The translations under genes and the position numbers were made by a program. Below are positions 1 to 11,567 of a stretch of 64,000 bases of DNA, piece by piece. Position 1 is the first letter of the stretch. Each line of letters begins with the position of its first letter. The notes beneath the pieces were generated by a model. That model worked only from the letters and a program-made list of their open reading frames with translations. It did no database searches and was not told the DNA's origin. The stretch spans positions 248,001 through 312,000 of the forward strand of contig QANY01005826.1 in NCBI GenBank assembly GCA_003255025.1. Direction: 5' to 3'. This stretch comes from Datisca glomerata. Taxonomy: Eukaryota > Streptophyta > Magnoliopsida > Cucurbitales > Datiscaceae.

Positions 1-369
1 AATAAAAATATTGAGAAAAGTAGGAAAAGTAATTCTGGAGTCATTTTGAGTAGTGTTTCTTCCTTGAGAGTGGAGACCTCTAGTGTAAACCAAACTGATA
101 CGATTACTGTGGAAGGTGTTTTCCATGCTTCACAGGGTCATCCTGATGACCCAAAGGTTTCCCCCAAGTTCTCTTGGGCTGAGAAAGTCAAGCGGAGAAA
201 GCCAAGTAAAATGGCTTTTTCTTATGTGGAGCCTGTGTGCAAAGGCAAAGCTACCCAGGTTGAGATGCGAGATGGATTGTACAAAGAGGAAAGCTTGACT
301 GGCAGGCATGTATTTTGGGTCATTCTATTGACAAAAGCCTCATTTTTCCCTAGTCCACCAAGTTTCCAA

Positions 370-945
370 CATAATTTGGGGAGATAGAGGCCTTCTTCAA
401 GTCCTGGCTACTGACAAGGGCTTCTTCTTCTTCAAGTTTGACAGTTATGAAAATAGAGACTCAATCTTGGATGAGGGTCCATGGCATATCGTGGACAAAC
501 TTGTAATGTTAAAGGCTTGGCATGAAAATATGCAGCTCACTAAGGAAGCTATGCAATATGTTCCAGCCTGGGTTAGATTCTGGGGAGTTCCTTTGGATCT
601 TTGGAATGGAGAGGGCCTTAGTAAGATTGCTAGTGCAGTTGGCACTCCTCTGTTTCCTGATGCAATGACTGAAAACTGTACTAGAGTATCCTTTGCTAGG
701 ATTTGTGTGGAGTTTTATGTGCAAGATAAGATTATTGAATCTGTGCAAGTTATTCTTCCTTGTAGCGAGACTATAGAGATAAGGGTGGACTATCAGAATC
801 TCCCTAGAAGATGCCTCAAGTGCATGGCCTTTGGTCATGATTGCTTAATTGTTAGGACCCCAGCTAAACACCCCACCAAGCTTCCTAACAGACCGGCTCC
901 CAAGCAATAATGGGTGCCTGTTAGGAAGTAGAGGGACCAATGAGT
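370..945 (+). pseudogene. LINE ORF1 remnant (DUF4283 and zinc knuckle)
   Basis: An open stretch at 467-910 encodes the pattern of plant LINE ORF1 proteins: a DUF4283-like nucleic-acid-binding fold (DEGPWHIVDKLV near its start, then VPAWVRFWGVPLDLWN) and a zf-CCHC_4-type knuckle, RRCLKCMAFGHDC, near 808-846. ORF1 proteins of this class bind the element RNA. The upstream piece at 46-387 looks like the variable N-terminal region and is separated from the domain by a stop and a frame change. Further Lys/Glu-rich fragments follow to about 1400. The knuckle ends in an atypical way, and the protein is not expected to be functional. Confidence 0.75.
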
Positions 946-1404
946 TAGCCATTTACCTTCTGATTTGGACTCTCCTGTCCAATTGGAAGCTTCCACCATG
1001 GGTGTTTCCCCTTCCTCCCTTTCTCTGAACTATGCCCTTGTTCAAAATACTTTCACAGTTCTGGTGGAGGAAGAGGATGATGATCCTAAGCTTGGCAAAA
1101 AGATTGAGGAGAAACACACAACTAGTGATAAGGCGGTCCTGGCCATACTACTCCAATTGATAATGAGGCTCACAAGAGACCAATGTTGACAGGGATGAGG
1201 AGACTGAAAATCTAACTGTTATGGTTGGGGAGGAGAGTGATAAGTTGGAGGTTGATTCCACCTTGGAACTAAATTCTCCTTGTACCAGCAATATTTCCAA
1301 GAATGCTAAGAAAAGAGGAAGGAAGGCCAAGCTCAAGGGCTCTTCAAAGATTGAATGCAGGAGGAACTCCAGGGTCAAGCCTCCCCCCCCCCCACCAATC
1401 TCCC

Positions 1405-2400
1405 AATGAATGACCTTGCTTCTTGGAACATCAGAGGACTTAATAACCCTCTAAAGTAAGTTGAGGTAAAGAAATTCTACAACAAATTCAATTTATACAT
1501 GTGTGTTATTCTTGAAACTATAATTAAGGAGAGAGCATGCTGGGATTAATAGGAACACCTTTGGCTACTGGACTTGCATTGATAACTACCCCTAAACTAA
1601 TAATGGTAGGATCTGGTTCGCTTGGAACCCAAATCAGGTTTCAGTCTCTGGTGTTTCCATCAGTGATCATGCTATTTCTTGTAAAGTTGTAGTCGTTGGC
1701 TCCCCCTGCTCCTTCTTTAGATCTTTTGTGTATAGTGCTAGTGCATTGCCTCCAGGAAAAATCTTTGGTGCCACCCTCAATGATTTTAGCAACACTATCA
1801 TTGGCTGTCCTTGGGCAATCCTTGGTGATTTTAATGTTATCAGACATCCTTCTAAGCAAATTAGAGGCCCAAAAGGTTGGGATGAAGGTATTCATGACTT
1901 GGGAGATTTCATAAATAGCCTAAAGTTGAAGACCTCTACTATGGGGCTGTTAGTTTACCTGGACTAACAATAGGAATGGTCAAACTACCATTATAAATAA
2001 GATCGATAGAATTATGGTTAATGGTGCTTGGATCCAGGCTTTTCCTAGCTCCTATGGGTTTTTTCCTCCCCATGAGATCTCAGACCACTACCCTACTGTG
2101 ATCAAATTCAACCTAGCCAACTTGAAACCCCCTCATACCTTCAATTTTTTTATTTTTGGGCCGATAGAGAGGACTTTTTGTAGAATGTGCCTGGTCAACC
2201 AATCCTCATGGCTCCCATATATACAAGTTAGACAAGAAGTTTAAGGCTACTAATTATTCTCTAAAATACCTTAATAAAACCCACTGCTCCAACATTTCTG
2301 CCAGAGTTTCTGATGCCAGGGTTAAGGTTGAGCAAGCTCAAACTGACCTTTACGCTAACCCCCATGACCTATTTCTCCAGGCTACTAATTAATAAAGCAA
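1405..2400 (+). pseudogene. LINE ORF2 endonuclease domain remnant
   Basis: A start-like block LASWNIRGLNNP near 1411-1450 is the typical beginning of plant LINE ORF2 endonucleases (endonuclease/exonuclease/phosphatase fold). Downstream blocks in changing frames include PWAILGDFNVIRHPSKQ (about 1810-1860) and ISDHYPTVIKFN (about 2080-2113), the usual GDFN and SDH signatures. Target-site nicking would be the ancestral role. Several stops and frameshifts separate the blocks, and the following RT domain is missing, so this is a truncated relic. Confidence 0.75.
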
Positions 2401-2795
2401 CATTTCAACAATTTCTTCCTCTCATCCATGATGAGAAAAGCTTATTCAGATAGAAATCTAAGGCTCAATGGATACTGGGATTCGTTAACTACAATCATTT
2501 TAGAACAGATTGATAAAGACAAGAAAGGCAAAGCCAAAGTCTGATCTGCCAGCTTAGTCCACTAACAGAAGCAACCAACCTACTTTCATAAAGCAGCAAC
2601 ATGAACAACACCAATAATGCAGCTGTCTCCCGTTTCCACAGAAAAGCCAAACCACTTTTCTCAACAGTATACTCCACTCACCAAAGATAAGGATTGACGA
2701 CTTTATTTCAGTCACGCCGTCTTATCTTGTTGTGTACTATAGTTACTTTTATGTACTCTAGTTAAGTTTTATGGACCATAGTTACTTTTGTAATC

Positions 2796-2803
2796 TATAA
2801 AAG
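2796..2803 (+). promoter_or_regulatory. TATA box of the viral promoter, left copy
   Basis: TATAAAAG sits about 575 bp upstream of the primer-binding site and just after the end of the last viral ORF, where the pregenomic RNA promoter of Caulimoviridae is expected. A TGACG motif, as found in as-1-type elements, lies about 100 bp upstream near 2695. Activity is not known. Confidence 0.6.
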
Positions 2804-2875
2804 GACACCTCACCCTTGTTGAGGAGTAGAAGTTTTCTGCAACCTTAATTTGTTAAGGAGTAGAAGTTTTCTCTC

Positions 2876-2902
2876 TCTAAACTCTCTCTCTCTCTCTCTC
2901 CT
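2876..2902 (+). repeat. (CT)n microsatellite in left viral leader
   Basis: This is a run of CT dinucleotides. At the corresponding place the right copy has a different sequence carrying AATAAA, so the left copy has lost that stretch and gained a CT expansion. Confidence 0.8.
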
Positions 2903-3371
2903 TTCTTATTACACAATCCACGCTACTAAACAAGACTTGAAGCAATATAATGTTGCTAAGCTTAGGATCCGAATAGTACTCCCCTCATCCGTAAGTTTTT
3001 TCTTTTAATCTAAACAGTAGATGTTCATGCGACCATGTATATACTAATTTAAACCTAATATAAATTTTACTATAATATCTAGTATTCATGATCCATGCTA
3101 ACTCGAAGGCACTCAGTATGTAACTATTAAGGTTGAGAAAGCAAGCACCGTAGACTACATTAAATTTAGAGAACAATCAATGAATTACTAGTGGGACATC
3201 ACCCAGGTCGCGTATTGGTAAGGTCCATTGAGCAGAGATTGCGTTAGGACTGTTGATCCATGTAAAACGTTGATAGATATGCTAATTGTGAGTTCTTTTG
3301 TTATCTGAATTGACTGGATCTGAAATGGTTAGCCCCCTCACTTGATAAGTGCGTGTTGGTTAGCCGTAAGT

Positions 3372-3384
3372 TGATATCAGAGCC
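3372..3384 (+). promoter_or_regulatory. tRNA-Met primer-binding site, left copy
   Basis: TGATATCAGAGCC differs at one base from the usual plant pararetroviral site complementary to the 3' end of initiator tRNA-Met. The right copy at 11122-11134 keeps the canonical base. The movement-protein ORF begins with the ATG directly following at 3385. Confidence 0.85.
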
Positions 3385-4240
3385 ATGAATAGTTTTGGTT
3401 ATAGTACTGTTTATATTCTCTTTAAATTATGCATACATGGTCACTATACATCCATGTCTGAACTCAGCTCACCATCTATCACATTCATAACTAATATTGT
3501 AGCCTCCACCTCTGAGGTAACTGAATTAATTACATATCAAGATGTAAAAGAAGCTTTGGATAAATGGACTATTTCCAAAGTAAAACCCGAAATGATTTAT
3601 AAAATTGGAACATTTGATTTCACCAGCAGAAAAATCATTAAAACTTTTGAATATGCTATTCATTTACAACATAATGATGATATCATATATCTCTTGCATA
3701 TTCATGATTTATATCCGTTCATGCAAAAATATAAATATTTGCATATAGGACTTGTTCAAATTGCATTACCTTTGATTTTATTAGGTCAGAACACGAGCAT
3801 ACAATGCACTCTTAGAGATGGTAGGTGCTTAAACCGGAAAGCCTCCCTTATGGGAGCCATATAGACTAGTCTATCCCATGGACCAGTCTATTTTAATATT
3901 TATCCGAATTTAAACGTCGCTCTTTCTGACAGCAATTTAGCCAAAGTTTTTTAACTGAGAGTTCAATTCCATGGCTATGATTATCTTCTCGGATCTACTC
4001 CTTTTGTTATCTTTTTCTGGATATATCTTAAGGTTCTTACAATCTTAAATCCTTACACTCGGAAACACAGTGACCAAGGAAATATTGTCCTTATTGATAC
4101 GAATTTCTTCAACAACCAGGTTGTTGTTCCCCACATGATACCCTGATATGAAATTACCTTTCCTGACACATGGAAAATCCCTCAGGTCGTACCTACCAGA
4201 CATGCCATAAGATAATCCATGGAAGATGTCATTCAAACCT
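3385..4240 (+). pseudogene. Pararetroviral movement protein remnant (30K superfamily)
   Basis: An open frame at 3385-3864 starts with the ATG abutting the primer-binding site. Its features match caulimovirid movement proteins: an EMIYKIGTFDF block, a Lys/Tyr-rich KYKYLHIGLVQIALP block, and TSIQCTLRDGR. Further movement-protein-like sequence continues to about 4240 in other frames, after a stop near 3864. These proteins form tubules or alter plasmodesmata for cell-to-cell movement of the virus. The frame is broken in the C-terminal half and the product would be truncated at 159 residues. A second partial copy lies at 11135-11560. Confidence 0.8.
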
Positions 4241-5221
4241 AAGGAGGGATTGTTTATCTTTGTTTCTAGAAACCTTTGACTAAGAGTCTTTCTAGTCTAA
4301 GTAACAGAAGTATTTCCCCTATAAGGTTGACATACCCGAATCCTCTAAATCATCTATAGTTGAACCTATAGGATCAGATGAATCTGAAAATTCCTTTCTC
4401 CCAAAAGATCATATAAGAGGAATTCATATATCCGACAACCAGATATCTCACGGTGTTTATAAAACTCATCCTAACAGAAGGCTAACTAGCCCAACCGCCA
4501 GTGACATGTAATTAAATATTTAATGGATTTTACACTAAATAGTGCCTTAGGACAAAGTCTTCACTAGAATTTTATGCAACCGAAGTATCAGGATTTTGGG
4601 AATTAGTATTTTTTCAATCATAATCTTTAATAGCTTTTAGATCTCAAAAACCTTTATTATTTTCAGTTAGAACGAGATCTACGCCTTCAGTCTTCTCCTG
4701 AATGGTATTACCAGCTTACTTTACAAGTCAAAATACATGATGACCAACAGTTACCAATTCTATCAAACATACAGAAAACATGGATTACTACTAGTGGTAA
4801 AACCTATCAATCCACTCATCCATCACATTTATCCTTAGAGCTTGCTCTAGGAAATGGGAATAAAAAACCTTTAGTCATCAACTCTTATACTGAGTTCCCG
4901 GAAAAGGTTAACCATCAGGATCCTGTTAAGGTAAAAGACATTACACCCTTAACTAAATAGAATAATTATACGAATCTCTTCATTCAAACTGTTGGTACAC
5001 AGTTAACTAAGATAGATGATCAAGTTACAGGAAACACAAGTTACTAAACCACATCTGGTAGAAAAATTTAAGCTTAATATTGAACCTGTCACTCTCAAGC
5101 CTCCTCTAGATGTCTAGAATTTTAAATTAAAATCCAGTAAGAATGAGGATGATTTTATGGAGACCCTTATAGGAAAATAAAAAATCTTAAGATCTCCACA
5201 CCTGAAACTTCCTCAAGTCAA
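4241..5221 (+). other. Viral interior without readable gene
   Basis: This stretch lies between the movement-protein remnant and the coat-protein remnant. It contains many stops in all + frames. Scattered short reading frames suggest a decayed continuation of the movement protein and the N-terminal part of the coat-protein ORF, but I cannot assign a product. No promoter or structured RNA element was recognised. Confidence 0.5.
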
Positions 5222-6526
5222 GTGAACATGATGAATCAGGATGATTCACCCAATTCAGAAGAATCTGAAGAAAATTCTTTATCTCAAATTTTAGATATCC
5301 AAAAAAACTTTGATGACACCATCGATAAACTTTCTTCTTCCTACTCTAAGAGGCCTACTACTCGTATGGCGTTAACAAGACCTAGAAGGTATTATTACCC
5401 GAGACCTACCCCTCAGGATCTCTTGTATGAAGAAGATTTCCATCATTCTCATAAATCTTATCATGGTAAAACTATCTATGAATGGAACATAGATGACAAA
5501 ACTAAATACCAAATCTTTGAGACCATCCATCAAATGATCATATACTCTTCTGTGTGTAAGTAGAATGATCATACAGATCACTAGATCTGCCGGTTCTTGG
5601 TTGATGGTTTTACTGGAACACTTAAGGGATGGTGGGACAATTGTCTCACTGAAGGTCAACGATAAGAAATCCTAAATTCCTTTTCAAATTAACTTTGACT
5701 CACTCACTGGTACCGAGACCAGAACTGAAGATGCCTGTTATACTCTAGCCTAATCCATAGTCCACCACTTTCTTGGACTAGAATTGTGAACACTGACCAA
5801 TATCAAAAACTTCTTCAAAATCTGATATGCCTCTCTCTAACCCACTCCTGATGGTATAAATATGTCTTTCTCATGAAATTCATGCAGAGATGTGATTCCA
5901 ACAATGAACATTGGAAGGTAAAATTCATTGATGGCCTCCCAAGTCTATTTGTTGAACGAGTTCATAGAAAACTCTGTGATAAACATGATCAAATGGATAT
6001 TGCTTATGATCAGTATACTTATGGGCATCTCATTTTCCTAGTCATTGAAGAAGGACTAGGACTCTGCAATGATATGAAATTACAACATATGATGAAACAT
6101 CAAAACCTTGACAACAAAAAAGAATTAGGTGAATTTTATAACCAATTTGCCTACGATACTAAAATCCAGTATCCTTCTCCTTCTAAACCCCATGGGATTT
6201 CCACATCTAAGCCCTACAAATCTTATAAAAAATACTTTGCTAAAAAGAAATCTAGACATAGAGATCTGCCACATCAGAAGAAATCTCACATCAGCAAAAC
6301 CAGAGTCACTTGTTATAAGTGTAGATTACCAGGATATTTTGCTAATAAATACCGATCTAAATTTAAGAAGAGACTCCATGAATTATCTCTTGATGAAGAA
6401 ATCCAACAGAAAATCTTAAATTTTCTTTCTCAAGACAGTTCTAATGCAGATAGTATAGATGATGACGTCGCACAAATTTATGCATATGAGTATGACTCTT
6501 CTACTACATCTCACCAGCCAGACTAG
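5222..6526 (+). pseudogene. Pararetroviral coat protein remnant
   Basis: Two open stretches (5222-5563 and 5873-6526) are separated by about 300 bp with stops. The first is acidic at its N-terminus and then Arg/Tyr/Pro-rich. The interval encodes a TLKGWWDN-type block, and the second stretch has KFIDGLPSLFVERVH and TYGHLI blocks, all typical of Caulimoviridae capsid proteins. A basic Lys/Arg/His region precedes a zinc-knuckle relic at 6311-6352 (CYKCRLPGYFANKY), in which the His and final Cys positions are both occupied by Tyr, so it should not bind zinc. An acidic tail follows. The ancestral role is genome packaging. The gene is disrupted. Confidence 0.78.
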
Positions 6527-6534
6527 CGTTGTTA

Positions 6535-8997
6535 CATTTCTAAGTCATGCAACCAACTATTGGAAGGTAATAGTTGAAATGAATGGTTTAGATCTGAATG
6601 GACCAGGTCTTAATGTCCTAACCGATACCAAGATATCTCTTCTTGACACAGCTGACCTGATAACTGATCCATAGATGAAGTTAAAGTTTTTAAAAACTTG
6701 TTACAAGGAATATACCACTCATGAGATCAGACCCATTGAAAACTACAGCATGAAAGAACTCCTAAACCGTATTCAATAGGACTCTGTACCTAACAAACCT
6801 GTTACCATTTCTGATATGAAAATGGAGACTAATATCGTTAAATCTGAAATCCAGCAGCTCAAAACCGCTAATCAAATCCTTTCCCAGGATCTTAATCTTA
6901 GAAAAACCCATGTAGACTTCTCTACAACTTCTTCACCAGATCAGACTTCGTCGGATCAGCCTAGTCAAAACTCACCAGATCAGCCTAGTGAAACCTCACC
7001 AGATCAGACTTCGCCAGATCAGTTTCGTCAACTTTATGATCAAACTAAGGACAAAAATCCTTATTTATTTCTTCTTAACCAAGTTACCTTCCAAAAATGG
7101 TATACAAAGATTATCTTAGTAATCAAACCAGACTTCATCATTACAGACGTCATTGTCTTAGTTGAAAGTGGTGCTAACATGAACTGCATTCATAAAAGTT
7201 TAATCCCTCCCAAATACTTTCATAAAACCACTTAATCTCTTACAAGTGTAAGGGTAATTCTATGAGAATTCAGTATAAAATACCAAAAGTGCTTATCTGC
7301 AAACATGGTGTTTGCTTAGCTACATCATTTGTGTTAATAAAAAACATGACACAAAGCATAATTCTAGGAAATCCTTTTTTTAAATTCAATTATGCCTATC
7401 ACTAAAATTGATACCTCAGGTATCCAATTAATAATTCTGATATTACTTTTGAATTCATAACCAAACTGTATACTAAAGAAGTTGATCTCATAAAACATCT
7501 TCTTTAAAATAAAATTAATCAGTTAAACTTACTACATAAAGAAATACATTTTTTGACTATTGATCAACGTATCCAACAACCAGCTATACAGCATAAAATA
7601 AAAATAATTCTACAAGAATTCAAAATATAAATCTATAGTGATATCCCTAATGCTTTTTGGGATAGGAAGAAACATATCATATATTTACCATACCATCCAG
7701 ATTTTAGTGAGAAAAATATTCAAACTAAGCTAGACCTAGCCAAATGAAAAATGAATATTTAGAACTCTGCAAAATAGAAATTGAATCTCTTTTACAGAAA
7801 AAAATTTATTAGGCCCAGTAAATCTCCTTGGAGTTGTACTGCCTTTTATGTTAATAAAAATGTTGAGATTGAAATAGGAGCATCGAGGTTAGTAATCAAC
7901 TATAAACCTCTTAACGATGCTTTGCAATGGATAAGATATCCTAAACTGAATAAAAAAGATTTTCTTGACAGACTTTATGATTCCATAATCTTCTCAAAAT
8001 TTGATTTGAAATCAGGCTTCTGGCAAATATAAATTGCTGAACAAGACAGGAATAAAACTGCATTTATCATACCCTTTGGCCATTATGAATGAAATGTTTT
8101 ACCCTTTGAGGTTGAAAATGGTCCTTCTGAATTCCAACATATTATGAATGATATATTTAATGCTTACAATGCATTTATTATCTATTACATGATGATATCT
8201 TAATCTTTTCATCTTCTATAGATCGATATATTAAACATCTGAATATTTTCAAACATGTGATTAACAGAAATGGCTTAGTCTTATCTGCCAGTAAAATGAA
8301 AATATTTCAAACAACAGTAATGGTTTTAGACCATAATATTTCTAAAGGCGCTATCATCCCTATTAGTCACAGCATTGAATTCGCTTCTAAATTTCCAGAT
8401 GAAATCAAGGATAAGATTCAACTACAAAGATTTTTAGGGATTCTTAATTACATCCGTGACTTTTACCCGCAATTAGCACATGATACTTCTCTTCTGAATA
8501 ATAGACTTTAGAAAAATCCTGCTCCTTGGACTCCAGAACATACATTAGCCGTTAAGAAAATTAACGACAAGATTAAACAGTTACCTTGCTTATCTCTGCC
8601 TAATCCTAATTGGCATAAAATTGTAGAAACAGATGCTTCTAATCTAGGTTAAGGAGATATTCTGAAATAGTTTAATCCCCAGAAACAGAAAGAAGAACTA
8701 TTAAGAGTCATCTCTGGCACTTGGAAAGGACCAGCTAAAGATTATCCCACTATTATACAGGAATGCTTAGCGATAGTTAAATGTGTTCTTAAATTCTAAG
8801 ATGATTTATTAAATCAGTATTTTCTTAATCGTGTTGACTGCTTTGATGTTAAATAAATATTGAAAAAAATGTTCAAAATCTTGCATCAAAACAGATATTT
8901 GCATCTTGGCAGAATATATTATCCGTATTTAAATTTGATATTGAGTATATTAAAGGTGAACATAACTCTCTCCCTAAGTTCTTAATTCGTGAATATT
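6535..8997 (+). pseudogene. Pararetroviral polymerase remnant (protease, RT, RNase H)
   Basis: Blocks appear in the expected order but in several frames. An N-terminal region has a Gln/Ser/Pro-rich repeat (about 6940-7030, repeated SPDQ/SDQ units). A retropepsin-like block follows at about 7160-7200, reading VESGANMNC, so the catalytic Asp position holds Glu. Reverse transcriptase covers about 7781-8511 (VINYKPLND and FSKFDLKSGFWQI at 7890-8032), with the catalytic-motif region near 8185-8200 frameshifted. RNase H follows at about 8620-8800 (ETDASNLG). Numerous stops separate these pieces. The ancestral enzyme would copy the pregenomic RNA; this copy cannot make it. Confidence 0.82.
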
Positions 8998-9012
8998 AGC
9001 AGGGCTAACAGA

Positions 9013-10283
9013 ATGAGCAACCGAGGACGTCGCCGTGGAAGAGGAAGAAGTAACCTGCAACAACCGAATGATGGTATCTTTTGCCCAACCAAATTTCTTA
9101 GTGTTGAAGAGGCTACTCGTAAGAGTACAAAATAAGTCCTCTTAGCACCTGAACAATATACACCTAACAATATTTCTGAGAAAGTACTTCTCATTATTGA
9201 AACCGATGATGAAAAATGGATGGCAGATGTATGGGAGATAAAAACTAAATATCTCTCCACACAACAATATCCGACCAGATTTGAACATTATCGTTATATC
9301 TATGAGGCAATCATAGTACAATCTGGTTGCATGGAAATCAGACATACTTTCCATAACTCTAACTGAAATACCAGCCCTATTACGTTTAGTAAATCTGTCA
9401 TATGAAACTTTGTCTCTATCAATCAATGAGGTCTTCATTCCATACAACCCGAAGTGTAGAGATTCACCAAAAAACGGTGACATACAGTTATTGGGATTAT
9501 ATCGAATCCTCCACCAACACATTCTATTGCCAGAAGATGATCTACAATCATACATGGTTTATCCGTAATTGTCCTGACGTTCTCAATATTACTCTTTCAA
9601 ATTGGTTCCTCTTATGGTGGGATAAATTTGGAATTACTTTTGAGACTATTCCTGACCAAATTCAAACAGAATTTAAGGAATGACATTCTACTTATTCCCT
9701 TCTGAACAAAAACATTATCGTCTCAGAATATTTAATATATTTTATTACCCGTTTTAATATCTCGTGGATCAGGAAATGAGACTTAAATTGTGACTATCAA
9801 AATGGGATCCCAGTACTCAAAAGAATTTTCTTTACTAAATTGTGGGACAAAGGTATGAATCACCGTCTAACTGAACTGATAAAAATAATCAAAGCACATG
9901 GTCAAGCATGCTTTGAAGCCATACCTAAGGCGTTACCAGCACCAACGGGAAATCCATTCCTGAATGCTCAGGATCTGATGAAACAAAATTTTCCAAACAT
10001 CAGTGAAAAAGAATTAGCAATTAAAAACATGAATTTTGTTAAAGATCAATTCCCTCATGTCTTTGGATCTGATGACACCTCCATGGGAACATTCAGTTCT
10101 CAACAGAGTCAGCAGACTCATGCTGACCTCACTCATGATAATGCTTTCAGCATCTTGGGTGGTGAAAGTCAAGATTCGGACGAAGATCAGTCAGAACCAA
10201 CAATTACAGACATCTGGGATTTGTTAACTACAATCATTTCAGAACAGATTGACAAGGACAAGAAAGGAAAAGCCAGAGTCTGA
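9013..10283 (+). pseudogene. Last ORF of the pararetrovirus, function unassigned
   Basis: The frame begins with an Arg/Gly-rich start (MSNRGRRRGRGR) just after the polymerase. After several stops, an intact 147-codon stretch runs at 9840-10283, ending in an acidic Ser/Gln/Asp-rich tail and a basic KKGKARV end. Its position matches the transactivator/inclusion-body gene of several Caulimoviridae genera, but I see no diagnostic motif and do not assign that role. The tail end of this ORF is duplicated at 2476-2545, and an internal part (about 9230-9560) is duplicated at 11655-11990. Confidence 0.6.
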
Positions 10284-10534
10284 TATGCTAGCTCAGTCCA
10301 CTAACAAAAGCAACCAACCTACTTTCATAAAGCAGCAACAGAAACAACAGCAATAATGCAGCTGTCTCCCATTTCCATAGAAAAGACAAATCCACTTTTC
10401 TCAATAGTAAACTCCACTCACCAAAGATAAGGATTGACGACTTTAATTCAGCCACGCCACTTTATCTTGCTTTGTATTATAGTTACTTTCTGTACTCTAG
10501 TTAAGTTTTATGTACCATAGTTATTTTTGTAATC

Positions 10535-10544
10535 TATAAAAAGG
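10535..10544 (+). promoter_or_regulatory. TATA box of the viral promoter, right copy
   Basis: TATAAAAAGG is at the position equivalent to 2796 in the left copy. A TGACG motif lies near 10435. It is followed 70 bp downstream by AATAAA, a spacing that fits a terminally redundant pararetroviral transcript. Confidence 0.6.
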
Positions 10545-10614
10545 CACCTTACCCTTGTTGAGGAGTAAAAGTTTTCTGCAACCTTAGTTTGTATTAAGTA
10601 CTCATGTGCTGAGT

Positions 10615-10620
10615 AATAAA
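10615..10620 (+). terminator. Putative viral polyadenylation signal
   Basis: AATAAA lies about 75 bp after the TATA box in the right copy. In Caulimoviridae the poly(A) signal lies shortly downstream of the start site and is bypassed on the first pass. The equivalent left-copy sequence is missing. Confidence 0.55.
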
Positions 10621-11121
10621 TGCTTTCCTTTGCATCTACTCTCTCTATCGCCTCTCTTATTACACAACCCACGCTACTAAACAAGACTTGAAGCAATATA
10701 ACGTTGCTAAGCTCATTAGCCCAATAGTGCTTCCCTCATCCGTAAGTTTTTTCTTCAATTTAAATAGTAGTTGTTCACTCGACCATGTATGTACTAATTT
10801 AAACCTAATATAACCTATATTATCATCTCCAGTATTCATGATCCATGCTTACTCGAAGGCACTCAGTATGTAACTATTAATGTTGAGGAAGCAAGCACTA
10901 TAGACTACAATAAATTCAGAGAACAATCAATGAATAATTAGTGGGACGTCAACCAAGTCGCATATTGGTAAGGTCCGCTGAGCGGAGATTGCGTTAGGAC
11001 CGTTGACCCATGTAAAACGTTGACAGACGTGCTAATTATGAGTTCTTTTATTATCTGAATTGACTGGATCTACAGTGGTTAGTCCCCTCACTTGATAGGT
11101 GCGTGTTGGTTAGCCATAAGT

Positions 11122-11134
11122 TGGTATCAGAGCC
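11122..11134 (+). promoter_or_regulatory. tRNA-Met primer-binding site, right copy
   Basis: TGGTATCAGAGCC exactly matches the standard plant retroelement site for the initiator tRNA-Met 3' end. It is 7750 bp from the left copy and is followed immediately by the ATG of a movement-protein fragment. Confidence 0.9.
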
Positions 11135-11560
11135 ATGAATAGTTTTGGTTATAGTATTGTTTATATTCTCTTTAAATTATGCATCATGGTCACTATACAT
11201 CTATGTCTGAACTCAGCTCACCATCTATTACATCTGTAACTAATATTGTAGCATCCACCTCTGAGGTAATCGAATTAATTGCATATGAAGATGTAAAAGA
11301 AGATTTGGATAAATGAACTATACCCAAAGTAAAACCTAAAACAATTTATTAAATTGGAACATTTGATTTCACCAGCAGAAAAATCATTAAATTTTTTGAA
11401 TATTTTATTCCTTTACAATATATTGATGATATCATATATCTCTTACATATTCATGATTTATATCCGTTCATGCAAAAATATAAATATTTGCATATAGGAC
11501 TTGTTCAAATTACATTCAAACTTTTGACTTTATTAGGTCAAAATACCAGCATACAATGCA
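11135..11560 (+). pseudogene. Second, truncated movement-protein copy
   Basis: This duplicates the first 430 bp of the 3385-4240 remnant with about the same start (GCCATGAATAG), but the frame is closed by several stops. It ends near 11570, where an inverted viral fragment begins. It represents the point where the second turn of the viral genome breaks off. Confidence 0.75.
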
Positions 11561-11567
11561 CTCATAA

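Larger units (their letters stand above)
1..2475 (+). mobile_element. Degenerate LINE (non-LTR retrotransposon), 5' part
   Basis: An ORF1 with a DUF4283-like domain and zinc knuckle is followed by an endonuclease-like region, in the order usual for plant L1-type LINEs. Coding is spread over several frames with stop codons, so the element is dead. No reverse transcriptase is present: the LINE similarity stops near 2475, where sequence shared with 10215-10283 of the pararetrovirus begins. The viral locus therefore truncates or interrupts the LINE. The 5' end lies outside the window. Confidence 0.8.
2476..3820 (+). repeat. Left copy of the pararetroviral direct repeat
   Basis: It is strongly similar to 10215-11570 over its whole length, apart from small indels and a replaced patch near 2850-2905. 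It carries the last codons of the final viral ORF, the TATA region, the leader, the primer-binding site and the beginning of the movement-protein ORF. It is not an LTR: it has no TG...CA ends, and the content is that expected from reading a circular genome past one full turn. Confidence 0.85.

Noticed and set aside
9013..10283. Assigning the last viral ORF as a transactivator
   Set aside because: Position alone supports it; no diagnostic motif could be seen, so the function was left open.
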